Source: Gammaproteobacteria bacterium (lineage in GTDB: Bacteria > Pseudomonadota > Gammaproteobacteria > HK1). From it: DNA of 64,000 nucleotides. This document shows, in pieces, positions 37,665 through 45,466 of this stretch. Every line of letters begins with the position of its first letter. Within the stretch, counting starts at the first letter, position 1. Position numbers and translations under genes: made by a program. The notes beneath the pieces are model-generated. The model worked only from the letters and a program-made list of their open reading frames with translations, did no database searches and was not told the origin of the DNA. The stretch is from assembly GCA_022824305.1 (NCBI GenBank), contig JAJEAD010000049.1, positions 1-64,000 on the forward strand. Direction: 5' to 3'.

Positions 37665-38447
37665 ATTATCGAGATCGATCGAGTAACCAAGACCTTCAGG
37701 TCGCTCGACGGGGCCGACGTGCAGGCCCTGCTGGAAGTGAGCCTCGCCATCGAGCGCAACGAGTTTGTCTCCATCGTCGGACCTTCCGGCTGCGGAAAGT
37801 CGACTCTGCTGCGCTTGATTGCGGGGCTCATCGGGCCTTCTTCGGGAAAGGTGACCATCGACGGCTCCGCGATCGACGGGCCGCGCCGCGACGTCGGCGT
37901 CGTGTTCCAGGCGCCGACGCTCCTGCCGTGGGCCAATGTGCTCGACAACGTTCTCTTCCCGCTCAAGATCCTCCACCGGCTCGCGCCCGACAGCCCGGCC
38001 AAGGGACGCGAGCTCCTGCGCCTCGTCGGACTCTCCGACTTCGAGCGGAAGATGCCTTCGGAGCTTTCCGGCGGAATGCAGCAGCGAACATCCATCTGCC
38101 GCGCGCTGATCACGGATCCGGACATCCTCCTCATGGATGAACCCTTCGGGGCTCTGGATGCGCTCACTCGAGAAGAGATGAGCCTCGAGCTGCTCCGCAT
38201 CTGGCAGGAACAGCCGAAGACGATCTTCTTCGTAACCCACTCCGTGCCCGAAGCGGTGCTGCTCGCGGACCGGGTGTGCGTGATGACCGCGCGCCCCGGC
38301 CGAATCATCGAGATCATCGATGTGCCGCTGCCCCGGCCACGCTCCTACGAGCAGGAGTCTCTGCAGGAGTTCCAGAACTGTGCCAAGCGAATCCGACAAC
38401 ACATCTTTGGGGACGCCGCGGCCTCCGCCCGTACCGGCGCGGCGTAG
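37665..38447 (+). CDS. ABC transporter ATPase (nitrate/sulfonate/taurine class), ATT start
   Basis: 260 residues: Walker A GPSGCGKST, Q-loop VVFQAPTLLPW, signature LSGGMQQR, Walker B ILLMDEPFGALD, switch His FFVTHS. The usual SsuB/TauB-like length and sequence. No ATG, GTG or TTG occurs in frame between the upstream gene's stop and the conserved IEIDRVTKTF; the best start is ATT 37665, about 11 bases after AAGGGGAG. Either a rare ATT start or reinitiation is implied, unless the sequence contains an error here. It overlaps the permease frame by about 40 bases. Confidence 0.8.
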   Translation: MIEIDRVTKTFRSLDGADVQALLEVSLAIERNEFVSIVGPSGCGKSTLLRLIAGLIGPSSGKVTIDGSAIDGPRRDVGVVFQAPTLLPWANVLDNVLFPLKILHRLAPDSPAKGRELLRLVGLSDFERKMPSELSGGMQQRTSICRALITDPDILLMDEPFGALDALTREEMSLELLRIWQEQPKTIFFVTHSVPEAVLLADRVCVMTARPGRIIEIIDVPLPRPRSYEQESLQEFQNCAKRIRQHIFGDAAASARTGAA

Positions 38448-39228
38448 GCTGGAGCGCCTGTGGTACCACAGCCGCAGCTTCGTGCTGCCGCTGCTGGCGG
38501 TGCTCATCCTTGGCGTCGCCTGGGAAGGCGCGGTGCTCGTCTTCGAGATCCCGGTCTACATGTTTCCCGCCCTGAGCGTCATCTGGAGCGAGTTCCTGAC
38601 CAACGTCGGGCTCGTGGCCGGCCACACGGTGGCGACTCTGGGCACGGTCATGGGGGGATTCGCGCTCTCCATCGCGATTAGCGTTCCTCTCGCGGTGCTG
38701 ATCGCTTCCTCTCCGCTGATGGCGAACGCAATCTACCCGCTCCTGGTCCTGACCCAGTCGGTGCCCAAGGTGGCCCTTGCCCCGATCCTGGTGGTGGTGC
38801 TCGGCGCGGGCGAGGTGCCGAGGCTGGTGGTCACCTTCCTGGTCGCGTTCTTTCCCCTCGTGACCTCGCTCGCAACCGGACTGCTCACGACTCCGGCCGA
38901 TCTGATCGAGCTCGGCCGCTCCTACAAGGCGACGTGGTGGCAGGAGCTGGTGCGGATCCGCTTTCCCTCGTCCGTGCCCTTCATGTTCAACGGGCTCAAG
39001 CTCGCCATCACCTTCGCCGTGGTCGGGGCTACCGTCGGAGAGTTCGTGGCGGCGGACAAGGGCCTCGGCTACCAAATCATGGCGGCAACCGCGTTCTTCA
39101 ACACGCCCGCCGCCTTCGGCGCGCTGGTGATCCTGTCGCTGCTCGGCATCGTGCTCTTCCAGGCGGTGGTAATCATCGAGAAGGTGTTCTTCTCCTGGTC
39201 CACTCCCATGGAAGCCGACCTGCAGTGA
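38407..39228 (+). CDS. ABC transporter permease (SsuC/TauC type)
   Basis: About 273 residues with six hydrophobic segments and the ABC-coupling EAA block (ELGRSYKATWWQELVRIRFP) near the C-terminal third. It forms the inner-membrane channel for the importer with the two genes upstream. The start is unclear: TTG 38407 gives a normal length but has no strong ribosome site, ATG 38320 lies deep inside the ATPase gene. The overlap with the ATPase implies translational coupling. The C-terminal end is followed 104 bases later by a glycosyltransferase relic. Confidence 0.8.
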   Translation: MGTPRPPPVPARRRLERLWYHSRSFVLPLLAVLILGVAWEGAVLVFEIPVYMFPALSVIWSEFLTNVGLVAGHTVATLGTVMGGFALSIAISVPLAVLIASSPLMANAIYPLLVLTQSVPKVALAPILVVVLGAGEVPRLVVTFLVAFFPLVTSLATGLLTTPADLIELGRSYKATWWQELVRIRFPSSVPFMFNGLKLAITFAVVGATVGEFVAADKGLGYQIMAATAFFNTPAAFGALVILSLLGIVLFQAVVIIEKVFFSWSTPMEADLQ

Positions 39229-39331
39229 CGAAAGTGTCGGGGAGCTTGCTCTGCATTCGGGACGAACGCCTGGCCGGCGAAGGCAAGGATCCCTGGCCGC
39301 GCAGCAGGTAATCGGTGAAACGTCAGGGCTG

Positions 39332-39494
39332 GATGTACCGAGCGGACTGAATGGACGATGACCCGACCGTCTCGTTCGACACTCTGATCAGCGACCGCTC
39401 GATGCACGGGAAGCTCGGCGCCACGAGCGCCTGCACATGATCGCGGGTCGGCGCGCAGAAGGCGGCGTGTCCGTCTCCTGGACGGCCGGTTGAG
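39332..39494 (+). pseudogene. Relic duplicate of the glycosyltransferase 3' end
   Basis: Matches 36035-36193 at roughly 70-75 percent by eye: MHRADWRDEEL has decayed, and DTLISDRSMHGKLGATSA remains readable before internal stops and frame changes. It lies about 3.3 kb from its parent in the same orientation, so the ABC importer operon sits exactly between the parent's end and this copy. It abuts the stop of the VapC-like gene at 39495. Confidence 0.75.
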
Positions 39495-39896
39495 TCAGCC
39501 CGGGTCCCGCTCCGCCGGCACGATATCGGTCCGGGCGAAGTCTTCGCCCTTGAACAGCAGCGGCTCGCCGGTCGACTCGGCGAGTGCATAGGCGAAGCAG
39601 TCGCCAAAGTTCAGCGCCGCCGGGTGATTTCCCCGGCCGAATCGGCGCCATGCACGGCGTGCTGCTTCCAGGTGTTCGATTGTGACGGGCACCAGTTCCA
39701 GTTCCGCCTTCTCCAGGAGCCGGTCCAGCTCATGTGCTGCGCTTTCCCCGCCCCGACTCTCCGCGACGATGGATGCCTCGAGCACATTCGCAACCGACAT
39801 GCGACAGGGCGAACCAGTCATGATTGCGGCGGCATGACGCCTCGCGTCCGCCTCGCTGAAAAGAACGGCGAGCAGCGCCGAGGTGTCAACGATCAC
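39495..39896 (-). CDS. PIN-domain VapC-family ribonuclease toxin
   Basis: 133 residues starting VIVDTSALLAVLF, with the acidic PIN residues Asp (VDTSA), Glu (NVLEAS), Asp (NFGDCFAYALA) and Asp in GEDFARTD. PIN toxins cleave tRNA or rRNA and are neutralised by a partner. GTG 39896 overlaps the antitoxin's end by 11 bases, the typical order and coupling of vapBC. All expected catalytic residues are present, so it may be active. A truncated PIN gene is found at 23973. Confidence 0.85.
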   Translation of the reverse strand: MIVDTSALLAVLFSEADARRHAAAIMTGSPCRMSVANVLEASIVAESRGGESAAHELDRLLEKAELELVPVTIEHLEAARRAWRRFGRGNHPAALNFGDCFAYALAESTGEPLLFKGEDFARTDIVPAERDPG

Positions 39897-40149
39897 GGGG
39901 CAGACCCCGGTCGTCGTACAACATTTCGCCATGCTCCACGGCCGATGGCCCCGGACGCAGCGACCGGGCGCAGCGCCGCCCGATGGCCAGGAGCTCCTCG
40001 ACGCGGGCATCCGCGTCGCGTCGGCGCCTTTCGCGTGCGAGCCGTTCGCGCAACGCGACGGTAATGGCTCCCGTCATGGTCTCTCCGGTCAGCCGCGCCA
40101 GGTCGCGTGCGAGCAGACAGGTTTCCTCGTTCTTTATGTTCAGGCCCAT
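39886..40149 (-). CDS. VapB-like antitoxin
   Basis: 87 residues beginning MGLNIKNEETCLLARDLARL, which matches the Rv0623-type VapB antitoxins: a short N-terminal DNA-binding part and an Arg/Glu-rich C-terminus that binds the toxin. It precedes and overlaps the PIN gene by 11 bases. Autoregulation by the VapBC complex is usual in the family; no operator was identified in the 122-base divergent gap. Confidence 0.75.
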   Translation of the reverse strand: MGLNIKNEETCLLARDLARLTGETMTGAITVALRERLARERRRRDADARVEELLAIGRRCARSLRPGPSAVEHGEMLYDDRGLPRDR

Positions 40150-40271
40150 GATGATTCGAAGGTAGATTCGAAAACACCCCATCTACCCTATTCCGTGACG
40201 TGGTCTTTCGCAACGTCGGAGGCGGGCTTCGAATGTTGTGCGATTGAAGTCCGTCGTATCACACTGTCGCC

Positions 40272-41252
40272 ATGGAACTCACCGCGGTCCGGTCCTTCCG
40301 ATTTCGACGACCGAGTCCCGGAGCACTGACGTGGCTCGTCACCGGGGGCCTGCTCGTCGCGGGCTCGCTGTGGCCCGAGACCGGTACCGGGATGCTCGTC
40401 GCGGTGGCCCAGGGCCTGCTCGCGCTGTTGCCGGTGGTCGTCGTCGCCGCGCTGCTCGCCGGCGCCCTGACGCTGGGCAACTGGTCTGACCGCGCGCTCT
40501 CCTGGCTCTCCGGCGGCCCGGCCCGCTCGGTGATCATTGCGAGCTTCGTGGGCGCCATCACCCCGGTGTGCGGTCTCGGGGTGCTGCCGCTCATCGCGGT
40601 GCTCCTGCGCCGCGGTCTGCCGCTGGCTCCGGTGATGGCCTTCTGGGTCTCGTCTCCGGTCACCGACCCGAGCATGCTGCTCATCACGGCAGGGATCATC
40701 GGTATCCCCTTTGCCGTTGCGAAGACCGTCGCGGCGTTCGGAATCGGGCTCTTCGCGGGCGCGGTGACCTGGTACCTTCCCGGCTTTCGGGGCGCGGGCA
40801 ATCACCTCATGCGTCTCGAGTCCCTCGACCTGTACTGCTGCGATGGCGGGTCGACCCGATTCTGGCCGGAGGTCTGGAGCGCCACCCGCCTGACCTTGCG
40901 GTGGCTGGCCCTCGCGCTGGTGCTCGAGGTCTACCTGCAGCGGATGGTGCCGGAGGAGTGGATCGTCTCGCTCTTCAGCGATGGCGCGAGCACGTCCATC
41001 CCGCTCGCGGTGCTCGTGGGCGCGCCCATGTACCTCGACGGCTACGCCGCGCTGCCCCTGGTGCGAGGCCTGATGGAGAAGGGCATGAGCTTCGGCGCCG
41101 CGCTGGCGCTGATGATCTCGGGCGCGGCGGTGAGCGTTTACGTTGCCGCCGCGGTGGTCTCCCTCGTCCGCATCCGCGTGTTCGCACTCTACGTGCTGCT
41201 TGCGATCGTGGGCGCCGCCGCCGCCGGCTACGTGGCGGGCTGGCTGGTCTGA
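40272..41252 (+). CDS. DUF318/YraQ-type permease
   Basis: 326 residues with about eight hydrophobic spans and the family blocks CGLGVLPLIAVLLRRGLPL and AFWVSSPVTDPSMLLI near residues 97 and 120. These SSP and CG motifs mark the DUF318 permeases, some of which (ArsP) export organoarsenicals; the arsenic-binding cysteine pattern is not obvious here, so substrate is uncertain. Start ATG 40272, divergent from vapB. No arsR- or ars-type gene is nearby. Confidence 0.75.
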   Translation: MELTAVRSFRFRRPSPGALTWLVTGGLLVAGSLWPETGTGMLVAVAQGLLALLPVVVVAALLAGALTLGNWSDRALSWLSGGPARSVIIASFVGAITPVCGLGVLPLIAVLLRRGLPLAPVMAFWVSSPVTDPSMLLITAGIIGIPFAVAKTVAAFGIGLFAGAVTWYLPGFRGAGNHLMRLESLDLYCCDGGSTRFWPEVWSATRLTLRWLALALVLEVYLQRMVPEEWIVSLFSDGASTSIPLAVLVGAPMYLDGYAALPLVRGLMEKGMSFGAALALMISGAAVSVYVAAAVVSLVRIRVFALYVLLAIVGAAAAGYVAGWLV

Positions 41253-41273
41253 AGCGCGCTCGTCCGCCTCTAC

Positions 41274-41630
41274 GTGAGCGGGCACGCCGTCATGGCGCCT
41301 GGCGTCGTAAAGCGCGGGCTTCTGCACGTAGCGGTCCAGTGGCGCGATATGAACGTCACCTGGAGTGAGGCCAAGTTCGCTTGGGATGACTGCGGTGGTT
41401 CGCAACATTTCCCGGCCATTCGTCAAGTCATCGGGCCGGAGCACCGCCGGGATGTCCTTCACGTAGACTCCGCTTTCAAGTCAGGCTGTGCCTGTCTTGT
41501 TACCAAGGACCAGGATATCCTCGCAAGGCGCCCGAAGCTCGAGTCGCTTCTCGGAATTCGTTTCTTCCATCCCGAGCAAGACGAGGTGCGGCTCGTGGAG
41601 TTTCTTGAAGGAGTCGAGGGTGGTGCCTGA
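41274..41630 (+). CDS. Possible PIN-like protein fragment
   Basis: 118 codons. The second half (HVDSAFKSGCACLVTKDQ, DILARRPKLESLLGIRFFHP) resembles the C-terminal part of PIN-like proteins; the first half shows no family pattern. It ends overlapping the next gene by a few bases, which suggests real translational coupling with the DUF4258 gene. It may be a decayed PIN gene whose tail survives or a small standalone protein. Confidence 0.4.
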   Translation: MSGHAVMAPGVVKRGLLHVAVQWRDMNVTWSEAKFAWDDCGGSQHFPAIRQVIGPEHRRDVLHVDSAFKSGCACLVTKDQDILARRPKLESLLGIRFFHPEQDEVRLVEFLEGVEGGA

Positions 41631-41946
41631 CACGTTCGACAGAATTCAGGGACTGATTTCCGAGGGCAGGGTCCGAATCTCGGTACATGGATACGACGAA
41701 GTTGCCGCTGACGGGCTACTTGTAAGGGAGCTTGTTGAAGGTGTGGGAACCGCGGAGGTAGTCGAGGATTATCCGAACTACCCCAAAGGACCATGTGTTC
41801 TGCTGCTTCAACGAACGAAGGATGGACGCTCCGTCCACACTGTATGGGGACTTCCCGCTGGCCATGCCAGTCCGGCGGTGTTGATTACAGCGTACTTACC
41901 TGATCCTGAGAAATGGGAAGTTGGATTCAAGCGGAGACGCAAATGA
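41623..41946 (+). CDS. DUF4258-domain protein, toxin-like
   Basis: 107 residues, VPDTFDRIQGLISEGRVRIS then HGYDEVAADGLL, ending ITAYLPDPEKWEVGFKRRRK. The SxHxxDEM-like and AYxPDPxxW blocks are the DUF4258 pattern, a BECR-fold group related to RelE/HigB-type ribonuclease toxins. GTG 41623 or 41620 follow GAAGGAG. Its stop overlaps the start of the next gene (ATGA), as in toxin-antitoxin pairs. Confidence 0.7.
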   Translation: MPDTFDRIQGLISEGRVRISVHGYDEVAADGLLVRELVEGVGTAEVVEDYPNYPKGPCVLLLQRTKDGRSVHTVWGLPAGHASPAVLITAYLPDPEKWEVGFKRRRK

Positions 41947-42158
41947 GCAAGAGAAGGCGAACGAAGCTCGTTCACGAAGGGAGCTATGTGGCGGAAGTCG
42001 ACGTAGAGATCCTGGAAGAGCCTGAAGGATGGTCACCGTATCTTTCCCTGGAAGACGCGTATCGTCTCGATGAAGTACGAGAGGCTCTTCGGCGAGGTGA
42101 CGTCAAGACGGCCGCAAAGAAGTCGCGCGTTTTCAGCCTCACACCTGTCGCCGTGTAG
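41943..42158 (+). CDS. Small acidic-helix protein, putative antitoxin partner
   Basis: 71 residues, starting MSKRRRTKLVHEGSYVAEVD with WSPYLSLEDAYRLDEVREAL in the middle. I recognise it as the small protein commonly found directly downstream of DUF4258 genes. The four-base ATGA overlap with that gene implies equal translation. Its role as an antitoxin is inferred from the arrangement. Confidence 0.65.
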   Translation: MSKRRRTKLVHEGSYVAEVDVEILEEPEGWSPYLSLEDAYRLDEVREALRRGDVKTAAKKSRVFSLTPVAV

Positions 42159-42191
42159 GGCTGCGTAACACAGCGTTCCAGCCGACGGCTA

Positions 42192-42271
42192 ACCCGCGAC
42201 GCGGCTTGTCCGAGGCTGAGCTTGATCTCTAGCCAAAATTTAGCGGCCTTCGCTTCCCTCTTGGCATGACG
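42192..42271 (-). pseudogene. Possible DUF4160 relic
   Basis: In one minus-strand frame the stretch HAKREAKAAKFWLE resembles the conserved AKFWLE block of DUF4160 proteins, often found in toxin-antitoxin neighbourhoods. Only about 25 residues match and the N-terminal half is missing, so this is a weak call. Confidence 0.25.
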
Positions 42272-42451
42272 GCGGTCTTGCCCGGGACTGGCGGCAACCG
42301 GCCCGCCCCGGGATGTCTTTTGTCGAGCCCGCATCCGCACCCTGAGTGCTGCTACCATGCCGCGGCGACGGGAGCCGCCCGGCCCGTGGCCTGCTCGACA
42401 TCGCAGATGGCCGCTCCCGTCCTTCCCACGCACTGAACGGAGAGATTGGAA

Positions 42452-43474
42452 ATGAAACACAGGACCCTCTCGACCGTACTTGCGGCGCCGCTGCTGCTGA
42501 TCCTCGGATTCGCAAGCCCGGGAGCCGCCGCCGACATGGAAACCGACAAGCTCACCTGCGCGTTCACGTTCTGGCCCGGCCAGGGCGTCTACTTCCTCGC
42601 CCAGGAGCTCGGCTACTTCGACGAGGAAGGCGTCGAGATCGATCTCATCCACGAGGACGACATTCAGGTCCAGACCGAAGCGATGGACGCCGGGCAGCTC
42701 AACTGCAACTCGCGCACCATCGGCGAGTACCAGAGCCGTCCGCGCAACAAGGAGACCAAGGGCATCGTCATCGGCGCGATGGACGTCTCCTTGGGCGGGG
42801 ACGGTGTGGTGGTGAGCGGAGACATACAGGACGTCTGCGAGCTCGAGGGCAAGACCTTCGCGATGGAGCCGACCCTGCCCGCAAACCTGCTGCTGCAGAT
42901 CGAGCTCAAGGAGAAGTGCGGTCTGACCCTCAGCGACCTGAACATCCTGCACATCGCGACCGCGGACGGGCTCGCGGTGTTCGAGGACCCCTCGGTCTCG
43001 GCGGTCGAGTCCTACGAGCCGCTGCTCAGCCAGATCGTCGCCAACACCTCCCGCGAAGGGGCCTACAAGCTGGTCGATTCGGCTGACCATCCCACTCTCA
43101 TCGTCGACGTGTGGTTCCTCCACAACGAGCTCATCGAGAAGAACCCGGAGCTCATCCGCTCCATGCTGCGGGCCGTCTACCGGGCGATCGACTTCTACTT
43201 CGAGAACCCGGACCGCGGCCACGAGATCATGGCCCCGCACTACAACCTCACCACCGAGGAGATGGCGGAAGCTTTCGAGGGGTTGCGCTTCACGACCTAC
43301 GAGGAGGCGATCGAGCTCTTCGGCACCCCGGACGCGCCGGGACCCTTCAAGGAGACCTTCGATACCGTGATGCAGCTCAACATCGAGCAGGGCGTGGCGG
43401 ACGAAGCCCTGGTCTACGAGGAGCAGGTCGACGCGTCGCTCCTGGTGGACCTCTTCGAGGGGCACACCCGCTAG
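42452..43474 (+). CDS. NMT1/THI5-type ABC transporter substrate-binding protein
   Basis: 340 residues with a signal peptide (LAAPLLLILGFASPGAAA, cleavage before DMETDK). The mature start LTCAFTFWPGQGVYFLAQEL, then GYFDEEGVEIDLI, fits the NMT1/THI5 family, distinct from the copy at 36.6 kb. Cys residues at DVCELEG and KEKCGL may form a disulfide. It is the first gene of a four-gene run: binding protein, permease (72-base gap), ATPase (77-base gap), TMADH-like flavoenzyme. This context points to import of an amine or other nitrogenous ligand, which is inference. ATG 42452 follows GGAGAG. Confidence 0.85.
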   Translation: MKHRTLSTVLAAPLLLILGFASPGAAADMETDKLTCAFTFWPGQGVYFLAQELGYFDEEGVEIDLIHEDDIQVQTEAMDAGQLNCNSRTIGEYQSRPRNKETKGIVIGAMDVSLGGDGVVVSGDIQDVCELEGKTFAMEPTLPANLLLQIELKEKCGLTLSDLNILHIATADGLAVFEDPSVSAVESYEPLLSQIVANTSREGAYKLVDSADHPTLIVDVWFLHNELIEKNPELIRSMLRAVYRAIDFYFENPDRGHEIMAPHYNLTTEEMAEAFEGLRFTTYEEAIELFGTPDAPGPFKETFDTVMQLNIEQGVADEALVYEEQVDASLLVDLFEGHTR

Positions 43475-43546
43475 GCACACTTCACAGTGGGGCGGCGGAG
43501 GCGGCCGGCGAGGGGCCGCTTCTCCGCCTTCACCGGGAATGGACTG

Positions 43547-44362
43547 ATGCCCGGAGATCCATCCGGCCTGCGTTCGGCGTGGCGCGCCGTCGTCGCCTTT
43601 CGCGGCTCCCTGAGCCGCCGGACCGAGGTCATGCTCGCGGTGCTCGCGTTCGCGCTGCTGCTGGGACTGTGGCTCGCGGTCGTCTCGTCCGGGTCCGTCA
43701 AGCCCCAATATCTGCCATCGCCGGCCGCCATCCTGGGGGCCTACCACAGCCTCTTCACCCGCTTCGAGTTCACCCACGACATCTACATCAGCGTGCAGCG
43801 GGTGGCGATCGCCTTCGGGATCGCCGCCGCGATGGCGATTCCGATCGGGATCCTGATGAGCAGCTTCCGGGTGGTGGGAGCGATGAGCGAGCCGGTCATC
43901 GATCTCATCCGCTACCTGCCGGTGCCGGCGCTGGTGCCCCTGACCGTCATCTGGCTGGGGATCGGCGAGGTCTCCAAGGTCGCGCTGCTCTGGATGGGCA
44001 CCTTCTTTCAGCTCGTGCTGCTGATCGCGGACGACGCCAAGCGTGTGCCGCACGAGTACGTGGAGATCGCCTACACCCTCGGCGCGAAATCTCGACAGGT
44101 GCTGCGCTGGATCATCCTGCCCTCGATGCTGCCCAGCATGGTGGACAATCTGCGGATCACGCTGGGCTGGTGCTGGAGCTACGTCATCCTCGCCGAGATC
44201 GTCGCCGCGAACGACGGCATAGGCCACGTGATCTGGGCATCGCGCCGCTTCGGCAAGACTCCGGAGGTGATCGCCGGCGTGCTCGCGATCGGCATCATCG
44301 GACTCGCGAGCGATCAGCTCATCCGCTTCGTGCACCGCCGGGCCTTCCGCTACCTGCGCTAG
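43547..44362 (+). CDS. ABC transporter permease (SsuC/TauC type)
   Basis: 271 residues with six membrane segments and the EAA coupling loop near EIAYTLGAKSRQVLRWIILP. It belongs with the binding protein and ATPase that flank it. The start could be ATG 43547 (MPGDPSGLRSAW) or GTG 43487, which adds 20 Arg-rich residues; ATG was preferred for family length. It ends in FVHRRAFRYLR. Confidence 0.8.
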   Translation: MPGDPSGLRSAWRAVVAFRGSLSRRTEVMLAVLAFALLLGLWLAVVSSGSVKPQYLPSPAAILGAYHSLFTRFEFTHDIYISVQRVAIAFGIAAAMAIPIGILMSSFRVVGAMSEPVIDLIRYLPVPALVPLTVIWLGIGEVSKVALLWMGTFFQLVLLIADDAKRVPHEYVEIAYTLGAKSRQVLRWIILPSMLPSMVDNLRITLGWCWSYVILAEIVAANDGIGHVIWASRRFGKTPEVIAGVLAIGIIGLASDQLIRFVHRRAFRYLR

Positions 44363-44439
44363 GTCGAAGAGGGGAAGCGACGGAGCGTGGACAAGCACCC
44401 GGAGCAGGCACCGCGGTCGGCGCGGCGAAGGTGCGCCCG

Positions 44440-45270
44440 ATGACGGGGGAAGCCCCCTTCCTTCACTTCGACCGGCTGTCGAAGTCCTTCCGGCGCAATC
44501 CCCGGGACCCTGAAATCCAGGTCATCGACGACGTGTCGCTCATCGTCGAGGAGAACGACTTCGTGATCTTCGTCGGGCCCTCCGGGTGCGGCAAGACGAC
44601 CCTGATGCGCATTGCGGCGGGCCTCGAGCACGCCACCGGCGGGAGGGTGGTGCTCGAAGGCGAAGTGGTTTCGGGTCCGGACCGGCGCAAGGGCGTCGTG
44701 TTCCAGTCCTACTCTTCCTTCCCCTGGCTCACGGTGATCGAGAACGCGGAGTTCGGGCTCAAGTTTCGCGACGACGTCCCCCGGAGGGAGAAGCGCGACA
44801 TCGCCCGTCACTACCTCGATCTGGTGGGCCTCGGCGGCTTCGAGAGCTTCTACGTCAACCACATTTCGGGCGGCATGCGGCAGCGCCTCGCCATCGCGCG
44901 TACCCTGTGCGCCGATCCGGACGTGCTCTTCATGGACGAGCCCTTTGGCGCCCTCGATGCGCAGAACCGGGAGTTCCTCCAGGTCCAGCTCCTCGAGATC
45001 CGGGAGAAGGAACGCAAGACCATCGTCTTCGTCACCCACGACGCGGAGGAGGCGATCTTCCTCGGCGAGCGGATTTTCGTGTTCTCGGCCCGTCCCGCCA
45101 CCATCATCGAGGAGATCACCGTCGCCGACCACCTGGAAGGTGAGCGCACCCTCGAGCTGAAGGACACCGAGGCCTTCTTTCACCTGCGCAACCACCTGCT
45201 CGAGCTGACCCGGGCCCAGGCCCGGCGCACCGAGGAGATCGTGTCCGGCGGTGGCGAGTGGCGCCGGTGA
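44440..45270 (+). CDS. ABC transporter ATPase (nitrate/sulfonate/taurine class)
   Basis: 276 residues: Walker A GPSGCGKTT, Q-loop VVFQSYSSFPW, signature ISGGMRQR, Walker B VLFMDEPFGALD and switch His FVTHDAEEA. It powers the importer encoded by the two genes before it. ATG 44440 was chosen; GTG 44431 is nine bases upstream in frame. The C-terminal tail (residues 230-276) is longer than usual. Confidence 0.85.
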   Translation: MTGEAPFLHFDRLSKSFRRNPRDPEIQVIDDVSLIVEENDFVIFVGPSGCGKTTLMRIAAGLEHATGGRVVLEGEVVSGPDRRKGVVFQSYSSFPWLTVIENAEFGLKFRDDVPRREKRDIARHYLDLVGLGGFESFYVNHISGGMRQRLAIARTLCADPDVLFMDEPFGALDAQNREFLQVQLLEIREKERKTIVFVTHDAEEAIFLGERIFVFSARPATIIEEITVADHLEGERTLELKDTEAFFHLRNHLLELTRAQARRTEEIVSGGGEWRR

Positions 45271-45466
45271 TTGCATCCGGGAACATCACTTTGGCCGCGT
45301 GGCTTCCGGCTCGTGCAAGGCCCGGCGCTTCCGCGCTCGGAGCGGCCACTATCGCCGGAATCCGGAATGAAGAATCTCCGCCAAAGAGGCGGAACGACGG
45401 GGGGCGTGCTCGAGCAGGCGCAACCCCCAAAGGGCCAGGGCGACTTACAAGGCAAGGAGCAGGCAC

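Noticed and set aside
41270-41462. Minus-strand reading starting MKDIPAVLRPDDL as a gene
   Set aside because: It looks protein-like for about 60 residues but runs straight into antisense of the permease, and the plus-strand frame is coupled to the DUF4258 gene. Coding status could not be decided; a protein search of this stretch would settle it.
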